This document shows positions 9,025 through 18,079 of a stretch of 64,000 bases of DNA, piece after piece. The translations under genes and the position numbers were made by a program. The stretch lies in NCBI RefSeq assembly GCF_031344055.1, contig NZ_JADBEN010000001.1, one strand, 5' to 3'. A model generated the notes under the pieces. That model saw nothing but the letters and a program-made list of their open reading frames with translations, ran no database searches and was not told the origin of the DNA. This DNA is from Methylobacillus flagellatus_A (GTDB taxonomy: Bacteria > Pseudomonadota > Gammaproteobacteria > Burkholderiales > Methylophilaceae). Positions within the stretch are counted from its first letter, which is position 1, and every line of letters starts with the position of its first letter.

Positions 9025-9432
9025 ATGAAAGCCTTATTTAGAGGTAGTGTCATCAAGGGAATGAGGCTGGTCGGCGTATACGAAGACGAAGACCAGGCCG
9101 TCATCGAGCAGTACCTGGACCAGCTGGACGGTCCTGTCACCGACAACGGGGAAAAGCTGTTCCACCAGTTCGTCGACCTCGTCCCGTCTTCCCAATCAAC
9201 GCAATATGGCGATATTCCCCCGCAGTCCCGCGTGATCCTGGTATCAGGCAGTCTGACGCGCGGCATCGTGGCGCGGGGCCCGTTCCCGGCGCGCTCGATC
9301 GCGCTAGGGTACGCGGTGAACCTGAGTTTCGGCCAAACGGCGAATTACTATGTCGTCGACCAGGAGCCCGAGTTCGTACCATTGCGGGACAAGCTGTACA
9401 GCCTGGTTGAAAAGACTGCCGCTGTTGCTTAG
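9025..9432 (+). CDS. Hypothetical protein
   Basis: 135-residue soluble protein (MKALFRGSVIKGMRLVGVYED...), not assigned to a family. ATG at 9025 is preferred over longer in-frame starts because GGAAAGG precedes it by 9 bp and the upstream residues look untranslated. Mixed alpha/beta composition, no membrane segment, no cysteine or obvious catalytic motif. It lies 63 bp upstream of proS in the same direction and could share its transcript. Confidence 0.6.
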   Translation: MKALFRGSVIKGMRLVGVYEDEDQAVIEQYLDQLDGPVTDNGEKLFHQFVDLVPSSQSTQYGDIPPQSRVILVSGSLTRGIVARGPFPARSIALGYAVNLSFGQTANYYVVDQEPEFVPLRDKLYSLVEKTAAVA

Positions 9433-9495
9433 GCTGACGCCGCGCACGTTTCCCGATAGAATTCGCAGCATCCGAAATTTCCAAGAAGCGATAAC

Positions 9496-11217
9496 ATGCG
9501 TGCGTCACAGTTTTTCATAGCAACACAAAAAGAAGCGCCCCAAGAGGCGGAGCTTCCCAGCCACAAGCTCATGCTGCGTGCCGGCATGATCAAGCGTCTG
9601 GGCTCGGGCCTGTATAGCTGGATGCCGCTGGGCCTGCGCGTGTTGCGCAAGGTGGAGACCATCGTGCGCGAGGAAATGAACCGTGCGGGCGCGATGGAAT
9701 TGCTCATGCCGGCCGTGCAGCCCAAGGAGCTGTGGGAAGAAACCGGCCGTTGGACGGTATTCGGTCCGCAGATGCTGAAAATCCGCGATCGTCACGAGCG
9801 CGATTTCTGTTTCGGGCCCACGCATGAAGAGGTGATCACCGATATCGCGCGCCGCGAGATCCGCTCCTACAAGCAATTGCCGCTGAACTTCTACCAGATC
9901 CAGACCAAGTTCCGCGACGAGATCCGTCCGAGGTTCGGCGTGATGCGCGCGCGCGAATTCGTCATGAAGGACGCATATTCCTTCCATACCAGCCTGGAAT
10001 CGCTGCAACAGACCTACGACGCCATGTACCAGGCCTACAGCAACGTATTCAACCGCCTGGGCCTGAAGTTCCGCGCCGTGCGCGCGGATACCGGCGCCAT
10101 TGGCGGCGACGGCTCGCACGAATTCCATGTGTTGGCGGATTCAGGCGAGGATGCGCTGGCCTATTGCGAGAGCTCCGACTTTGCCGCCAACGTGGAATTG
10201 GCGGAAGCGCTGGCTCCAGCGCACCCAAGAGCCGAGGCGAAGGAGGCCCTGCGCGAGGTGGATACTCCCAAGCAGACCACCTGCGAGGACGTGGCGGCAT
10301 TGCTGGGCGTCACGCTGCAGCAGACCGTGAAGTCGATCGCCGTGGTGGCAACCGGCGAGGCCGGCAGGACCCAGTTCTACCTGCTGCTGCTGCGCGGCGA
10401 CCATGCGCTGAATGAAATCAAGGCCGCCAAGGTGCCCGGCCTGTCCAGTTTCCGTTTCGCCTCCGAACAGGAAATCCGCGACCACCTCGGCTGTCCTCCG
10501 GGCTTTATCGGCCCGGTAGGGGTTTCCGAGCAGGTCAAGGTGGTCGCGGACCGCAGCGTGGCGGTGATGAGCGACTTTGTCTGCGGCGCGAACAAGCCAA
10601 AATTCCACCTGGCCGGCGTCAATTTCGGCCGCGACCTGCCGGAGCCCGCGGCGGTGGCCGACATCCGCAACGTGGTGGAAGGCGATCCCAGCCCGGATGG
10701 CAAGGGCTCCATCAGCCTGTGCCGCGGCGTCGAGGTCGGGCACATTTTCCAGTTGCGCACCAAGTATACGGAAGCCATGGAAGCGACCTACCTCGATGAA
10801 AACGGCCAGAAGCAGTTCATGGAAATGGGCTGCTACGGCATCGGCGTATCGCGCATCGTCGGCGCTGCGATCGAGCAGGGCAACGACGAGCGCGGCATCA
10901 TCTTCCCCGCAGCCATGGCGCCGTTCTCGGTGGCGATTGCGCCGATCGGCTATGACAAGAGCGAGGCCGTGCAATCTGCCGCCCATGCGCTGTATGACGA
11001 GCTGTCCGCAGCGGGCATCGACGTGCTGCTGGACGACCGCGGCGAGCGTCCGGGCGTGATGTTTGCCGACCTGGAACTGATCGGCATCCCGCATCGTATC
11101 GTCATCGGCGATCGCGGCCTGAAGGAGGGCCAGGTCGAATACCAGCCACGTACCGCTTCCAGTGCCGAGACAGTGCCACTGGCGGATATCGTGTCCGTGA
11201 TCAGGCAGGCGCTCTGA
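9496..11217 (+). CDS. proS: Prolyl-tRNA synthetase (bacterial type with INS editing domain)
   Basis: Charges tRNA-Pro. 573 residues as in E. coli. Class II motifs are visible: MLRAGMIKRLGSGLYSWMPLGLRVLRKVE, motif 2 (YQIQTKFRDEIRPRFGVMRAREFVMKDAYSFH) and motif 3 (MGCYGIGVSRIVGAAIEQ). The INS/YbaK editing domain (about 225-400) is intact, including the KSIAV segment and the CPPGFIGPVG loop, so Ala-tRNA-Pro hydrolysis should be possible. The C-terminal anticodon-binding domain is present. Its stop codon shares a base with the start of the following lytic transglycosylase. Confidence 0.97.
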   Translation: MRASQFFIATQKEAPQEAELPSHKLMLRAGMIKRLGSGLYSWMPLGLRVLRKVETIVREEMNRAGAMELLMPAVQPKELWEETGRWTVFGPQMLKIRDRHERDFCFGPTHEEVITDIARREIRSYKQLPLNFYQIQTKFRDEIRPRFGVMRAREFVMKDAYSFHTSLESLQQTYDAMYQAYSNVFNRLGLKFRAVRADTGAIGGDGSHEFHVLADSGEDALAYCESSDFAANVELAEALAPAHPRAEAKEALREVDTPKQTTCEDVAALLGVTLQQTVKSIAVVATGEAGRTQFYLLLLRGDHALNEIKAAKVPGLSSFRFASEQEIRDHLGCPPGFIGPVGVSEQVKVVADRSVAVMSDFVCGANKPKFHLAGVNFGRDLPEPAAVADIRNVVEGDPSPDGKGSISLCRGVEVGHIFQLRTKYTEAMEATYLDENGQKQFMEMGCYGIGVSRIVGAAIEQGNDERGIIFPAAMAPFSVAIAPIGYDKSEAVQSAAHALYDELSAAGIDVLLDDRGERPGVMFADLELIGIPHRIVIGDRGLKEGQVEYQPRTASSAETVPLADIVSVIRQAL

Positions 11218-11843
11218 TGCAGCGGGCTGGCTTACTGTTGTTCGCCAGCCTGTGGTGCGCCAGCATATCGGCTTATGCCGGCGCGCAGAAGGAAGAGCCC
11301 CTGTCCAACAGCGTACGGGCAATGATGCAGCGCTCGATCAGCGATAGCGCCGCGCCTCGCTTGGTCGTTTCCAGCCAGGAGGAAGGGCTGGCTTGGTTGC
11401 AAGCCATGTCCAACCGCTTGCAGAAGCGTATTCCAGACATGCGGATGCGCGAGGATTTCCTGCGTACCGTGCATTACGAGGCGACGCGGGCCGGGCTGGA
11501 TCCGCAATTGGTCTTGGCATTAATCCATGTGGAAAGCGCATTCAACAAATATGCGGTGTCGTCGGTCGGCGCGCGCGGCTATATGCAGGTGATGCCGTTC
11601 TGGGTCAAGGCCATTGGCGCGAATGACCACAACCTGTTCCACATGCGCCTGAATCTTCGCTACGGCTGCACCATCCTGCGGCATTACCTCGATATCGAAA
11701 AAGGCGACCTCTACCGTGCCCTGGGCCGCTACAACGGCAGCCTGGGCAGGCCGGAATACCCCAATCTCGTCGTCAATGCCTGGCGCAAGTCCTGGACTTA
11801 CCAACCGCCCGCCGCGCCGGTCACGGCAACGGCATTCAACTAG
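11217..11843 (+). CDS. Soluble lytic murein transglycosylase-like (SLT domain) protein
   Basis: 208 residues with an N-terminal signal peptide (LLLFASLWCASISAYAGA) and an SLT domain. The catalytic Glu lies in LALIHVESAFNKYAVSSVGARGYMQVMPF; the LNLRYGCTILRHYLD and GRYNGS motifs complete the lysozyme-like fold. It cuts the glycan strands of peptidoglycan in the periplasm. The start codon overlaps the proS stop (TGATG), implying translational coupling; proS-SLT adjacency occurs in other betaproteobacteria. Confidence 0.88.
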   Translation: MQRAGLLLFASLWCASISAYAGAQKEEPLSNSVRAMMQRSISDSAAPRLVVSSQEEGLAWLQAMSNRLQKRIPDMRMREDFLRTVHYEATRAGLDPQLVLALIHVESAFNKYAVSSVGARGYMQVMPFWVKAIGANDHNLFHMRLNLRYGCTILRHYLDIEKGDLYRALGRYNGSLGRPEYPNLVVNAWRKSWTYQPPAAPVTATAFN

Positions 11844-11852
11844 GCAGCCATA

Positions 11853-12965
11853 GTGGCAGCTGGTTCCGATCGCAACAAGCGCCGCCTGCTTGTCTATATT
11901 TCCGGCCATGGCTATGGGCATGTGGCGCAGATTGCGCCCGTACTCAACCAATTGGCGCAGGACCAGCCTCACCTTGCGCTGGTGGTTTGCAGCGCGGTCG
12001 ACGAAGGTTTCCTGCGCTCGCGCATTCATGTCCCATTTATATATGAGCCCCGTCGCGCCGATTTCGGCATGCTGATGCAATCCGCGCTGGAAGTGGATGT
12101 GGCGGCCAGCGTCGCCGCCTACCTGGACTTCCATGCAGACTGGGACGCAAAGGTCGAGGCCGAGGCCGCATGGATCGCCGCGCAGCATGTGGATGCCGTG
12201 CTCAGCAACGTGGCCTATCTGCCGTTGGCGGCGGCCTCGGCGCTTGGCCTGCCTGCCTTGTCCATGTGCTCGCTGAACTGGGCGGACATCCTCCGCCATT
12301 ACGCAGCCGACCCCGCCCTAGATCATGTGCAGCAGCAAATGCGCCATGCTTATGCTAGCGCGCGCGGTTTCCTGCGCATCGAGCCTTCCATGGAAATGCC
12401 GTGGCTGGATTGCCATGCAGTGGGGCCGGTTGCGGATATGGCGCAGGAAAACCGCGCCGTCATCTTGCAAGCAATCGGGCTGCAGCACGGCAGTGAGCAC
12501 AAGCTGGTATTGGTAGGCATGGGTGGCATCAGTACGCAGGTCAGCCCGGCTAATTTCCCGGTATTGCCCGGCGTACATTGGTTGTTGCCACAAGCCTGGA
12601 TGCAGGGTGCGGAGCGGGCGGATTTCCATGCGCAGGAGCCGTTGCAGATGCACTTCTCCACCTTGCTGGCAAGCAGCGATCTCGTGCTGACCAAGCCTGG
12701 CTATGGCACATTCGTCGAGGCGGCCTGCCATGGCGTTCCCGTGCTGTATGTGCCGCGCGACGGCTGGCCGGAACAGGATTGCCTCATTCCTTGGCTGCGG
12801 GTGAACGGCCTCTGCCTGCATGTAGATGCAGGCCAGCTCGAGAGCGGGGATTTTGCCGGCAGCCTGCTGGAAATGCTCAATGCACAAAAGCCGCAACGGG
12901 TAGCACCGCGCGGCAATCGCGAAGCCGCCGGCTGGATTGCCCGGCGGCTTGGCCTTGCGTCCTGA
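11853..12965 (+). CDS. Glycosyltransferase-like protein (GT-B fold, family 28-like)
   Basis: 370 residues. N-terminal SGHGYGHVAQIAPVLNQL and C-terminal TKPGYGTFVEAACHGVPVLYVPRDGWPEQD are the donor-binding type of motifs seen in GT28/MurG-like enzymes and in the N-terminal domain of plant L-arabinokinase. GTG start at 11853 follows the transglycosylase stop by 9 bp. No membrane segment. Acceptor and donor cannot be told from sequence. Converges with the Pit gene, with 12 bp between stops. Confidence 0.75.
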   Translation: MAAGSDRNKRRLLVYISGHGYGHVAQIAPVLNQLAQDQPHLALVVCSAVDEGFLRSRIHVPFIYEPRRADFGMLMQSALEVDVAASVAAYLDFHADWDAKVEAEAAWIAAQHVDAVLSNVAYLPLAAASALGLPALSMCSLNWADILRHYAADPALDHVQQQMRHAYASARGFLRIEPSMEMPWLDCHAVGPVADMAQENRAVILQAIGLQHGSEHKLVLVGMGGISTQVSPANFPVLPGVHWLLPQAWMQGAERADFHAQEPLQMHFSTLLASSDLVLTKPGYGTFVEAACHGVPVLYVPRDGWPEQDCLIPWLRVNGLCLHVDAGQLESGDFAGSLLEMLNAQKPQRVAPRGNREAAGWIARRLGLAS

Positions 12966-12977
12966 TGAATACGTCGA

Positions 12978-14588
12978 TTAAATAAACTGCGAGAACAGCC
13001 AGTAAAGCGACCCGGACAGCAGCATCGCCATGGGTAGGGTCAGCACCCAGGCCATCAGCAGGTTGCGGATGGTGCCCATTTGCAGGCCGGAGCGGTTCGC
13101 GGCCATGGTCCCCGCCACGCCGGACGACAGAACCTGCGTAGTCGATACCGGCAGGCCGTAGAGGTCGGCTGCGCCGATGGTCAGCATGGCGACGGTTTCC
13201 GCTGATGCGCCTTGTGCGTAGGTCAGGTGGGTCTTGCCGATGCGTTCGCCCACAGTGACCACGATACGCTTCCAGCCCACCATGGTGCCCAGCCCGAGCG
13301 CGATCGCAACCGCGATCTTCACCCAAAGCGGGATGAACTTGGTGGCCTTGTCGATTTCCTTCTTGAAGGCCATGAGGTTGGCCTTGGTGTCGGCATCCAG
13401 GTGCACCGCCTCGGGGTTCTTGTCGATCAGGCGGATGGCTTCCGAAGTCAGGTACATGTCGTTACGCACGTTGGCGACCGCATCCGCAGGCACTTTCGCC
13501 AAGCTGCCGTAGCCTTTCACTTGCTCCCCGATGCTGCCGGTGACTGCGGCCAGCGCGGGCAGGAGTTCAGGCGTCGCTTCCTTGGTGCGGATGTAGACGG
13601 AAAGGGTCTGCAGCGGCTTGTCCGGCGCGGCGCCGGGAGCGGTATGCTGCAAGGATGCCTGGGTGACCTGCGCCACCGCGGCAAACTGGACCGCCTGGTC
13701 GGCAGGCATGGCGCGGTTCAGCGCATACGCCATCGGAACGGTACCCACCAGGATCAGCATGATGAGGCCCATGCCCTTCTGCCCGTCATTGGAGCCGTGC
13801 GCGAACGAGACGCCGGTACAGGTCAGGATCAGGATGCCCCTGATCCAGGCTGGCGGCGGCTTGTTGCCCTTGGGTTCGCGGAAAAGCTCACGGTTCTTGA
13901 CGATGGTGCGCAATGCCAGCAGTACGAGCGCCGCGGCAATGAAGCCGACCAAGGGAGAAAGCAGCAGGGAATATCCCACCTTGCTTGCCTGGGCCCAGTC
14001 CACGCCGCTGGTGCCGTCGCGGCCATGCATCAGGGCATTGGCGACGCCGACGCCGATGATGGAGCCGATCAGGGTATGCGACGAGGAGGCAGGCAGGCCC
14101 AGGAACCAGGTGCCCAGATTCCAGAGGATGGCGGCGATGAGCAATGAAAACACCATGGCGAAGCCGGCGGCAGAGCCGACTTGCAGGATGAGCTCCACCG
14201 GCAGCAGGGATATGATGCCGAACGCCACGGCGCCGCTGGACGCCATGACGCCGAGGAAGTTGAAAAGCCCGGACCAGACCACGGCCACGTTGGCAGGCAG
14301 GGAGTGGGTATAGATGACGGTGGCGACAGCATTGGCGGTGTCGTGGAAGCCATTGACGAACTCGAAGCCCAGCGCAATCAGCAGGGCCACGCCCAGCAGG
14401 ATGAAAGGCAGCCAGGTGGTGGGAGAGGTGTCGGTGTTGCTGACGTCGTGGTTCAGGCTGGCAACGGTAAACAGCAATCCGGCAAACAGGGTGCCAAAAA
14501 ACAGGATTTGGGTAATGAGGCTGTGCTTCTTGCTCAGCTCCGGGCGACTACTAAAGGATTTGCTTGAGTGTAACGCTTTGGTATTCAT
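12978..14588 (-). CDS. Pit-family inorganic phosphate transporter
   Basis: Low-affinity phosphate/metal-phosphate:H+ symporter of the inner membrane. The duplicated family signature is present: FVNGFHDTANAVATVIYTHSLP in the first half and FAHGSNDGQKGMGLIMLILVG in the second. About ten hydrophobic segments, with a long soluble loop in the second half between them. I take ATG at 14588 (MNTKALHSS); an in-frame ATG at 14621 is possible and no ribosome-binding site clearly decides. No pitA accessory gene (PhoU-like DUF47) adjoins it. Confidence 0.9.
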   Translation of the reverse strand: MNTKALHSSKSFSSRPELSKKHSLITQILFFGTLFAGLLFTVASLNHDVSNTDTSPTTWLPFILLGVALLIALGFEFVNGFHDTANAVATVIYTHSLPANVAVVWSGLFNFLGVMASSGAVAFGIISLLPVELILQVGSAAGFAMVFSLLIAAILWNLGTWFLGLPASSSHTLIGSIIGVGVANALMHGRDGTSGVDWAQASKVGYSLLLSPLVGFIAAALVLLALRTIVKNRELFREPKGNKPPPAWIRGILILTCTGVSFAHGSNDGQKGMGLIMLILVGTVPMAYALNRAMPADQAVQFAAVAQVTQASLQHTAPGAAPDKPLQTLSVYIRTKEATPELLPALAAVTGSIGEQVKGYGSLAKVPADAVANVRNDMYLTSEAIRLIDKNPEAVHLDADTKANLMAFKKEIDKATKFIPLWVKIAVAIALGLGTMVGWKRIVVTVGERIGKTHLTYAQGASAETVAMLTIGAADLYGLPVSTTQVLSSGVAGTMAANRSGLQMGTIRNLLMAWVLTLPMAMLLSGSLYWLFSQFI

Positions 14589-14660
14589 CAAGAATTTGGT
14601 TTTCGCTGGAAGAGCCAGCATTGTGCTGGCGCATTATGACATATTCATGACATTCATGTG

Positions 14661-15725
14661 TCATTGCATGCTGCTGCTTGTTGCATCTTCCTGGTCTTGC
14701 CGTTCGATCAGCATCGCATCACCGTAACTGAAGAAGCGGTAGCGTGCTGCCACCGCATGGGCATAAGCGCTGCGGATGTGCTCCACCCCGGCAAATGCGG
14801 AAACCAGCATCAATAAGGTGCTCTTGGGCAGGTGGAAGTTGGTGAGCAGGCGCTCCACCACCTTGAAACGGTAGCCCGGCGTAATGAAAATGTCGGTTTC
14901 TCCTTGCCCGGCATGCAGGGTTCCCGACCGCGCCGCGCTTTCCAGCGCGCGCAATGCCGTTGTGCCCACTGCCGTGACCTTGCCGCCGCCGGCCTGCGTC
15001 CGTCGTATCAGGTCCACGGTGCTTTGCGGCACGGAATAGAGCTCGCTGTGCATTTTATGCTCGCTGATATTGTCCACGCGCACCGGCTGGAAGGTGCCGG
15101 CACCCACATGCAAGGTGACGTAGGCGATGTTGACGCCCAGGCTTCTCAACCCTTCCAGCATGGCATCGTCGAAATGCAGGCCGGCCGTGGGAGCGGCTAC
15201 GGCGCCCGGTTCGCGTGCGTACACGGTTTGGTAGCGCTCCTCGTCGGCGCTTTCGGCATCGTGCGTGATGTAGGGCGGCAGGGGCAGGCTGCCGTGCCGC
15301 TCCAGCAAGTCCAGCAGGGGTATGTCGCCCAGGATTCTCAAATGGAAAAGATCGTCATGCCGCCCCACCATCTCGGCCTCAAACGCATCTGCAATGCGCA
15401 AGATATTGCCGGGCTTGGGCGCACGGGATGCGCGGACATGGGCCAACGCCTCGAACGGCCCGGTCACGCGCTCAACGAGAACCTCCACCTTGCCGCCGCT
15501 GAGCTTTTCGCCATGCAGCCTGGCCTTGATGACGCGGGTGTCGTTGAAGATGAACAGGTCTCCCGGTTTGACCAAGTCCGGCAAGTCGAGGAATAGCCGG
15601 TCGTCCAGCCTGCCCGTATTGCCGTCCAGCTGAAGCAGGCGGCTCCCCCTGCGTTCCTTGGCGGGAAATTGGGCAATGAGGTCGTCGGGCAAGAAAAAAT
15701 CGAAATCAGTAGTGCGCATTGTCAT
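14661..15725 (-). CDS. queA: S-adenosylmethionine:tRNA ribosyltransferase-isomerase QueA
   Basis: Transfers and isomerises the ribosyl of SAM to make epoxyqueuosine in tRNA. 354 residues, full length. Diagnostic blocks: FDFFLPDDLIAQFPAKERRGSRLL, FNDTRVIKARLHGEK, AAPTAGLHFDDAMLEGL, VTLHVGAGTFQPVRVDNI, and FHLPKSTLLMLVSAFAG. Start at 15725, with a second Met two codons later. Divergent from tRNA-Leu; the tRNA promoter region overlaps the queA start. The usual partner tgt is not in the window. Confidence 0.96.
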   Translation of the reverse strand: MTMRTTDFDFFLPDDLIAQFPAKERRGSRLLQLDGNTGRLDDRLFLDLPDLVKPGDLFIFNDTRVIKARLHGEKLSGGKVEVLVERVTGPFEALAHVRASRAPKPGNILRIADAFEAEMVGRHDDLFHLRILGDIPLLDLLERHGSLPLPPYITHDAESADEERYQTVYAREPGAVAAPTAGLHFDDAMLEGLRSLGVNIAYVTLHVGAGTFQPVRVDNISEHKMHSELYSVPQSTVDLIRRTQAGGGKVTAVGTTALRALESAARSGTLHAGQGETDIFITPGYRFKVVERLLTNFHLPKSTLLMLVSAFAGVEHIRSAYAHAVAARYRFFSYGDAMLIERQDQEDATSSSMQ

Positions 15726-15752
15726 AAGGGTTGCTATAATGCACGCCTTGTT

Positions 15753-15837
15753 GCCGGGGTGGCGGAATTGGTAGACGCAGCGGACTCAAAATCCGCCGCC
15801 GCAAGGTGTGGGGGTTCGAGTCCCCCCCCCGGCACCA
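15753..15837 (+). tRNA. tRNA-Leu (CAA)
   Basis: 85 nt. Acceptor 5' side GCCGGGG pairs with CCCCGGC before A and an encoded CCA. The anticodon stem GCGGA/TCCGC closes the loop CTCAAAA, giving anticodon CAA (reads UUG). A long variable arm of the class II type and the T loop GTTCGAG are present. A consensus TATAAT lies at 15735-15740, 12 bp upstream, consistent with its own promoter. Confidence 0.97.
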
Positions 15838-16045
15838 ATCAGGCAATATTCTCCTAAAAAATCCCTTGTTGTTTCCGTAAGTTGGTCGTTCTTTTTCCGC
15901 GACGGCATGCTGCCGTCTGGCGGTGGCCGGATTATACCGGACCTTGTGGCTACTTGCCTTCGCTTCATTACACTTCTTTACATTTATCCGACATTCTTTT
16001 GCGTGCAGGCGCCATGCTTGATACGGCCGAGGCGATAGTCTTTGA

Positions 16046-16072
16046 TATAATGAGATAAATTCTCATTTATCG
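16046..16072 (+). promoter_or_regulatory. Fur-type box in the promoter of the PepSY-ApbE operon
   Basis: Dyad AATGAGA-TAAAT-TCTCATT at 16049-16067, close to the inverted-repeat core of the Fur consensus, AT-rich, and overlapping a TATAAT-like -10 (16046-16051) about 50 bp before the first gene. Position over the promoter suggests iron-dependent repression. The rest of the 260-bp gap after tRNA-Leu shows nothing else I can support. Confidence 0.65.
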
Positions 16073-16097
16073 GGTTCGCCAGTGTTCGTACGTTGAC

Positions 16098-16721
16098 ATG
16101 CAAAGTAACCAAGCTCAAAAAGCACGCTCATTCTGGCTTAAGCATTTATATCGCTGGCACTGGATCAGTTCCGCCATCTGCCTGGTCGGGATGCTGCTGT
16201 TCGCCGCGACTGGACTGACGCTCAACAATGCCGGCAGTATCGAGTCCGAGCCGGTAGTGACCAAGAAGAATGGGCGATTGCCCGCGCCATTGTTACCAAG
16301 ACTGCAACAAGAATATGCGGACAATGCCCCTCTGCCGAAGGTGATCGCAGACTGGATGGCGGGAGCGCTTGGCATTGAGGCGGGCGAGCGTGTCGCCGAA
16401 TGGTCGGATGACGAAGTGTATGTCTCCTTGCCGCGCCCGGGCGGGGATGCCTGGGTAGTCATCGACCGTGGCAACGGCGAGTTGAATTACGAGTTGACCG
16501 AGCGCGGCTGGGTTTCCTATTTCAATGATTTGCACAAGGGACGTAACGCCGGGCTGGCGTGGAGCTGGTTCCTTGATGTGTTTTCCGTCACGGCGCTGGT
16601 GTTTTCAATCACGGGCCTGTGCCTGCTGCACATGCATGCGGGCAACCGCCCGTTCACTTGGCCGTTGGTAGGCATTGGCCTGGTGCTGCCCCTCATTCTG
16701 GCAATATTATTCATTCATTAA
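16098..16721 (+). CDS. PepSY-associated transmembrane protein
   Basis: 207 residues with three or four membrane helices (about 24-44 WISSAICLVGMLLFAATGLTL, about 155-177 and 184-206) flanking a periplasmic PepSY-like domain. Histidines HLYRWHW at the first helix and H/HMH near the third are plausible heme or electron-transfer ligands, as in PepSY-TM iron reductases. First gene of a five-gene operon behind a Fur-type box; likely passes electrons across the membrane to the flavinylated DUF2271 partner. Role inferred from family and context. Confidence 0.8.
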   Translation: MQSNQAQKARSFWLKHLYRWHWISSAICLVGMLLFAATGLTLNNAGSIESEPVVTKKNGRLPAPLLPRLQQEYADNAPLPKVIADWMAGALGIEAGERVAEWSDDEVYVSLPRPGGDAWVVIDRGNGELNYELTERGWVSYFNDLHKGRNAGLAWSWFLDVFSVTALVFSITGLCLLHMHAGNRPFTWPLVGIGLVLPLILAILFIH

Positions 16722-16731
16722 GGAGAGCTTG

Positions 16732-17247
16732 ATGCGATACGCAGTGATTCCGGCCTTGATCGCGGCCATGTTTGCCGGTGCCAGCCATGCGGCCGGGCTG
16801 GACGTCAAGGTGACGATCCCCAGGATCAATGCTGCCGAGTATCACCGTCCCTATGTGGCGGTCTGGGTGGAAACCCCCAACCAGGAGATCGCGACTACCT
16901 TGTCCGTCTGGTATGCGAAGGACAAGGCGGACAACAAGGGCACCAAGTGGCTCAAGGATTTGCGCCAATGGTGGCGTAAGGGCGGGCGCGACCTGAATAT
17001 GCCGCTGGACGGCGTTTCAGGGGCAACCAAGCCGGTAGGCGAACATACGCTTTCCTATACCGAAGGCAAGGCCCCCTTGGAGAAGCTGGCTGCCGGGGAA
17101 TACAACCTTGTGGTCGAAGCCTCGCGCGAGAAGGGCGACCGCGAACTGGTGCGCGTCCCGTTCAAGTGGCCGGTGCAAAAGGCGGAAAGCCTGAAGGCCA
17201 GCGGCGAATCGGAGCTGGGCGCGATCAGCCTGGAACTGAAGCCTTAA
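16732..17247 (+). CDS. DUF2271 periplasmic protein with ApbE flavinylation motif
   Basis: 171 residues. Signal peptide MRYAVIPALIAAMFAGASHAA, then a DUF2271 domain. D93-GVSGA-T99 fits the D-x-x-(S/T)-G-A-(T/S) motif at which ApbE attaches FMN to threonine, and apbE is two genes downstream. This predicts a covalently flavinylated periplasmic electron carrier. A strong AAGGAGAG site precedes ATG 16732. DUF2271/DUF4198/PepSY/ApbE clusters have been described as extracytosolic flavin-transfer systems linked to iron. Confidence 0.85.
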   Translation: MRYAVIPALIAAMFAGASHAAGLDVKVTIPRINAAEYHRPYVAVWVETPNQEIATTLSVWYAKDKADNKGTKWLKDLRQWWRKGGRDLNMPLDGVSGATKPVGEHTLSYTEGKAPLEKLAAGEYNLVVEASREKGDRELVRVPFKWPVQKAESLKASGESELGAISLELKP

Positions 17248-17279
17248 CTTCCCTTAATGACAATGGAATCCTGATTGAT

Positions 17280-18077
17280 ATGAAACCTATAACATATGTA
17301 TTGGCTGCTCTCGCGGCCTTGAGTGCAAGCGCCGTTCACGCCCATGGCTATTGGCTGTTGCCATCGAGCACCGTGTTGTCGGCGCCGCAATTCGTCACTT
17401 TCGACGCTGCAGTTTCCAACGACCCTTTCCACTTCAACCATCGTCCATTACAGATCGACGAACTGAAGATCGTCGCGCCGGACGAAAGCCTGCTGCAGCC
17501 TGCCAATGTCAGCAAAGGCGAGCTGCGCACGACCTTTGATGCCTATTTCGAGAAGAACGGTACTTACCGCTTATCCTTATATCGAGAAGGAGTGCGCGCC
17601 TTCTGGAAGGAGGGCGACCAGCCCAAGCGTTTCATGGGTTCTGCGGAAGAGTTCCAGCAGCGCGTGCCCGCCGATGCCAAGGACCTCAAGGTGTCGGAAA
17701 TCGCCAACCGGCTCGAAACCTATGTGACCGTGGGTTCTCCGAGCAAGATCAAGACTGTCGGACGCGGCCTGGAGGTTGTGGCCGGCACGCACCCGAACGA
17801 CCTGGTGGCGGGCGAGCCATTGACCCTGCAATTCCTGGTGGACGGCAAGCCGACGGCGGGGGTCGAGGTCGAGGTCATCAAGGGCCAGACCCGCTACCGC
17901 AACCAGAAGGGCGAGCAGAAGCTCAAGACCGATGCCAACGGCAAGGTGACGATCAACCTGCCGGAAGCCGGCCTCTACTGGCTGGATGCGGACTATAGCG
18001 ACAACAAAGTGCAAACCAAGGTGGCCAAGGAGCGCAGCCTGGCCTATGTGCTGACGCTGGAAGTACTGCCGCAATAG
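17280..18077 (+). CDS. DUF4198 (CbiK/NikM-like) periplasmic protein
   Basis: 265 residues with a signal peptide ending AVHAHGYWLLPSS; the mature protein begins with a histidine, as in many DUF4198 proteins proposed to bind metal. The C-terminal half (GEPLTLQFLVDGKPTAGVEVEVIKGQTRYRNQKGEQKLKTDANGKVTINLPEAGLYWLDADY) is an Ig/transthyretin-like fold typical of the family. Probably a periplasmic metal-binding component working with the PepSY and DUF2271 proteins. Exact ligand unknown. Confidence 0.85.
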   Translation: MKPITYVLAALAALSASAVHAHGYWLLPSSTVLSAPQFVTFDAAVSNDPFHFNHRPLQIDELKIVAPDESLLQPANVSKGELRTTFDAYFEKNGTYRLSLYREGVRAFWKEGDQPKRFMGSAEEFQQRVPADAKDLKVSEIANRLETYVTVGSPSKIKTVGRGLEVVAGTHPNDLVAGEPLTLQFLVDGKPTAGVEVEVIKGQTRYRNQKGEQKLKTDANGKVTINLPEAGLYWLDADYSDNKVQTKVAKERSLAYVLTLEVLPQ

Positions 18078-18079
18078 GC

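Noticed and set aside
13212..14147. Plus-strand frame opposite the Pit transporter gene
   Set aside because: His/Gln/Asp-rich translation typical of antisense frames; Pit signatures on the other strand are decisive.
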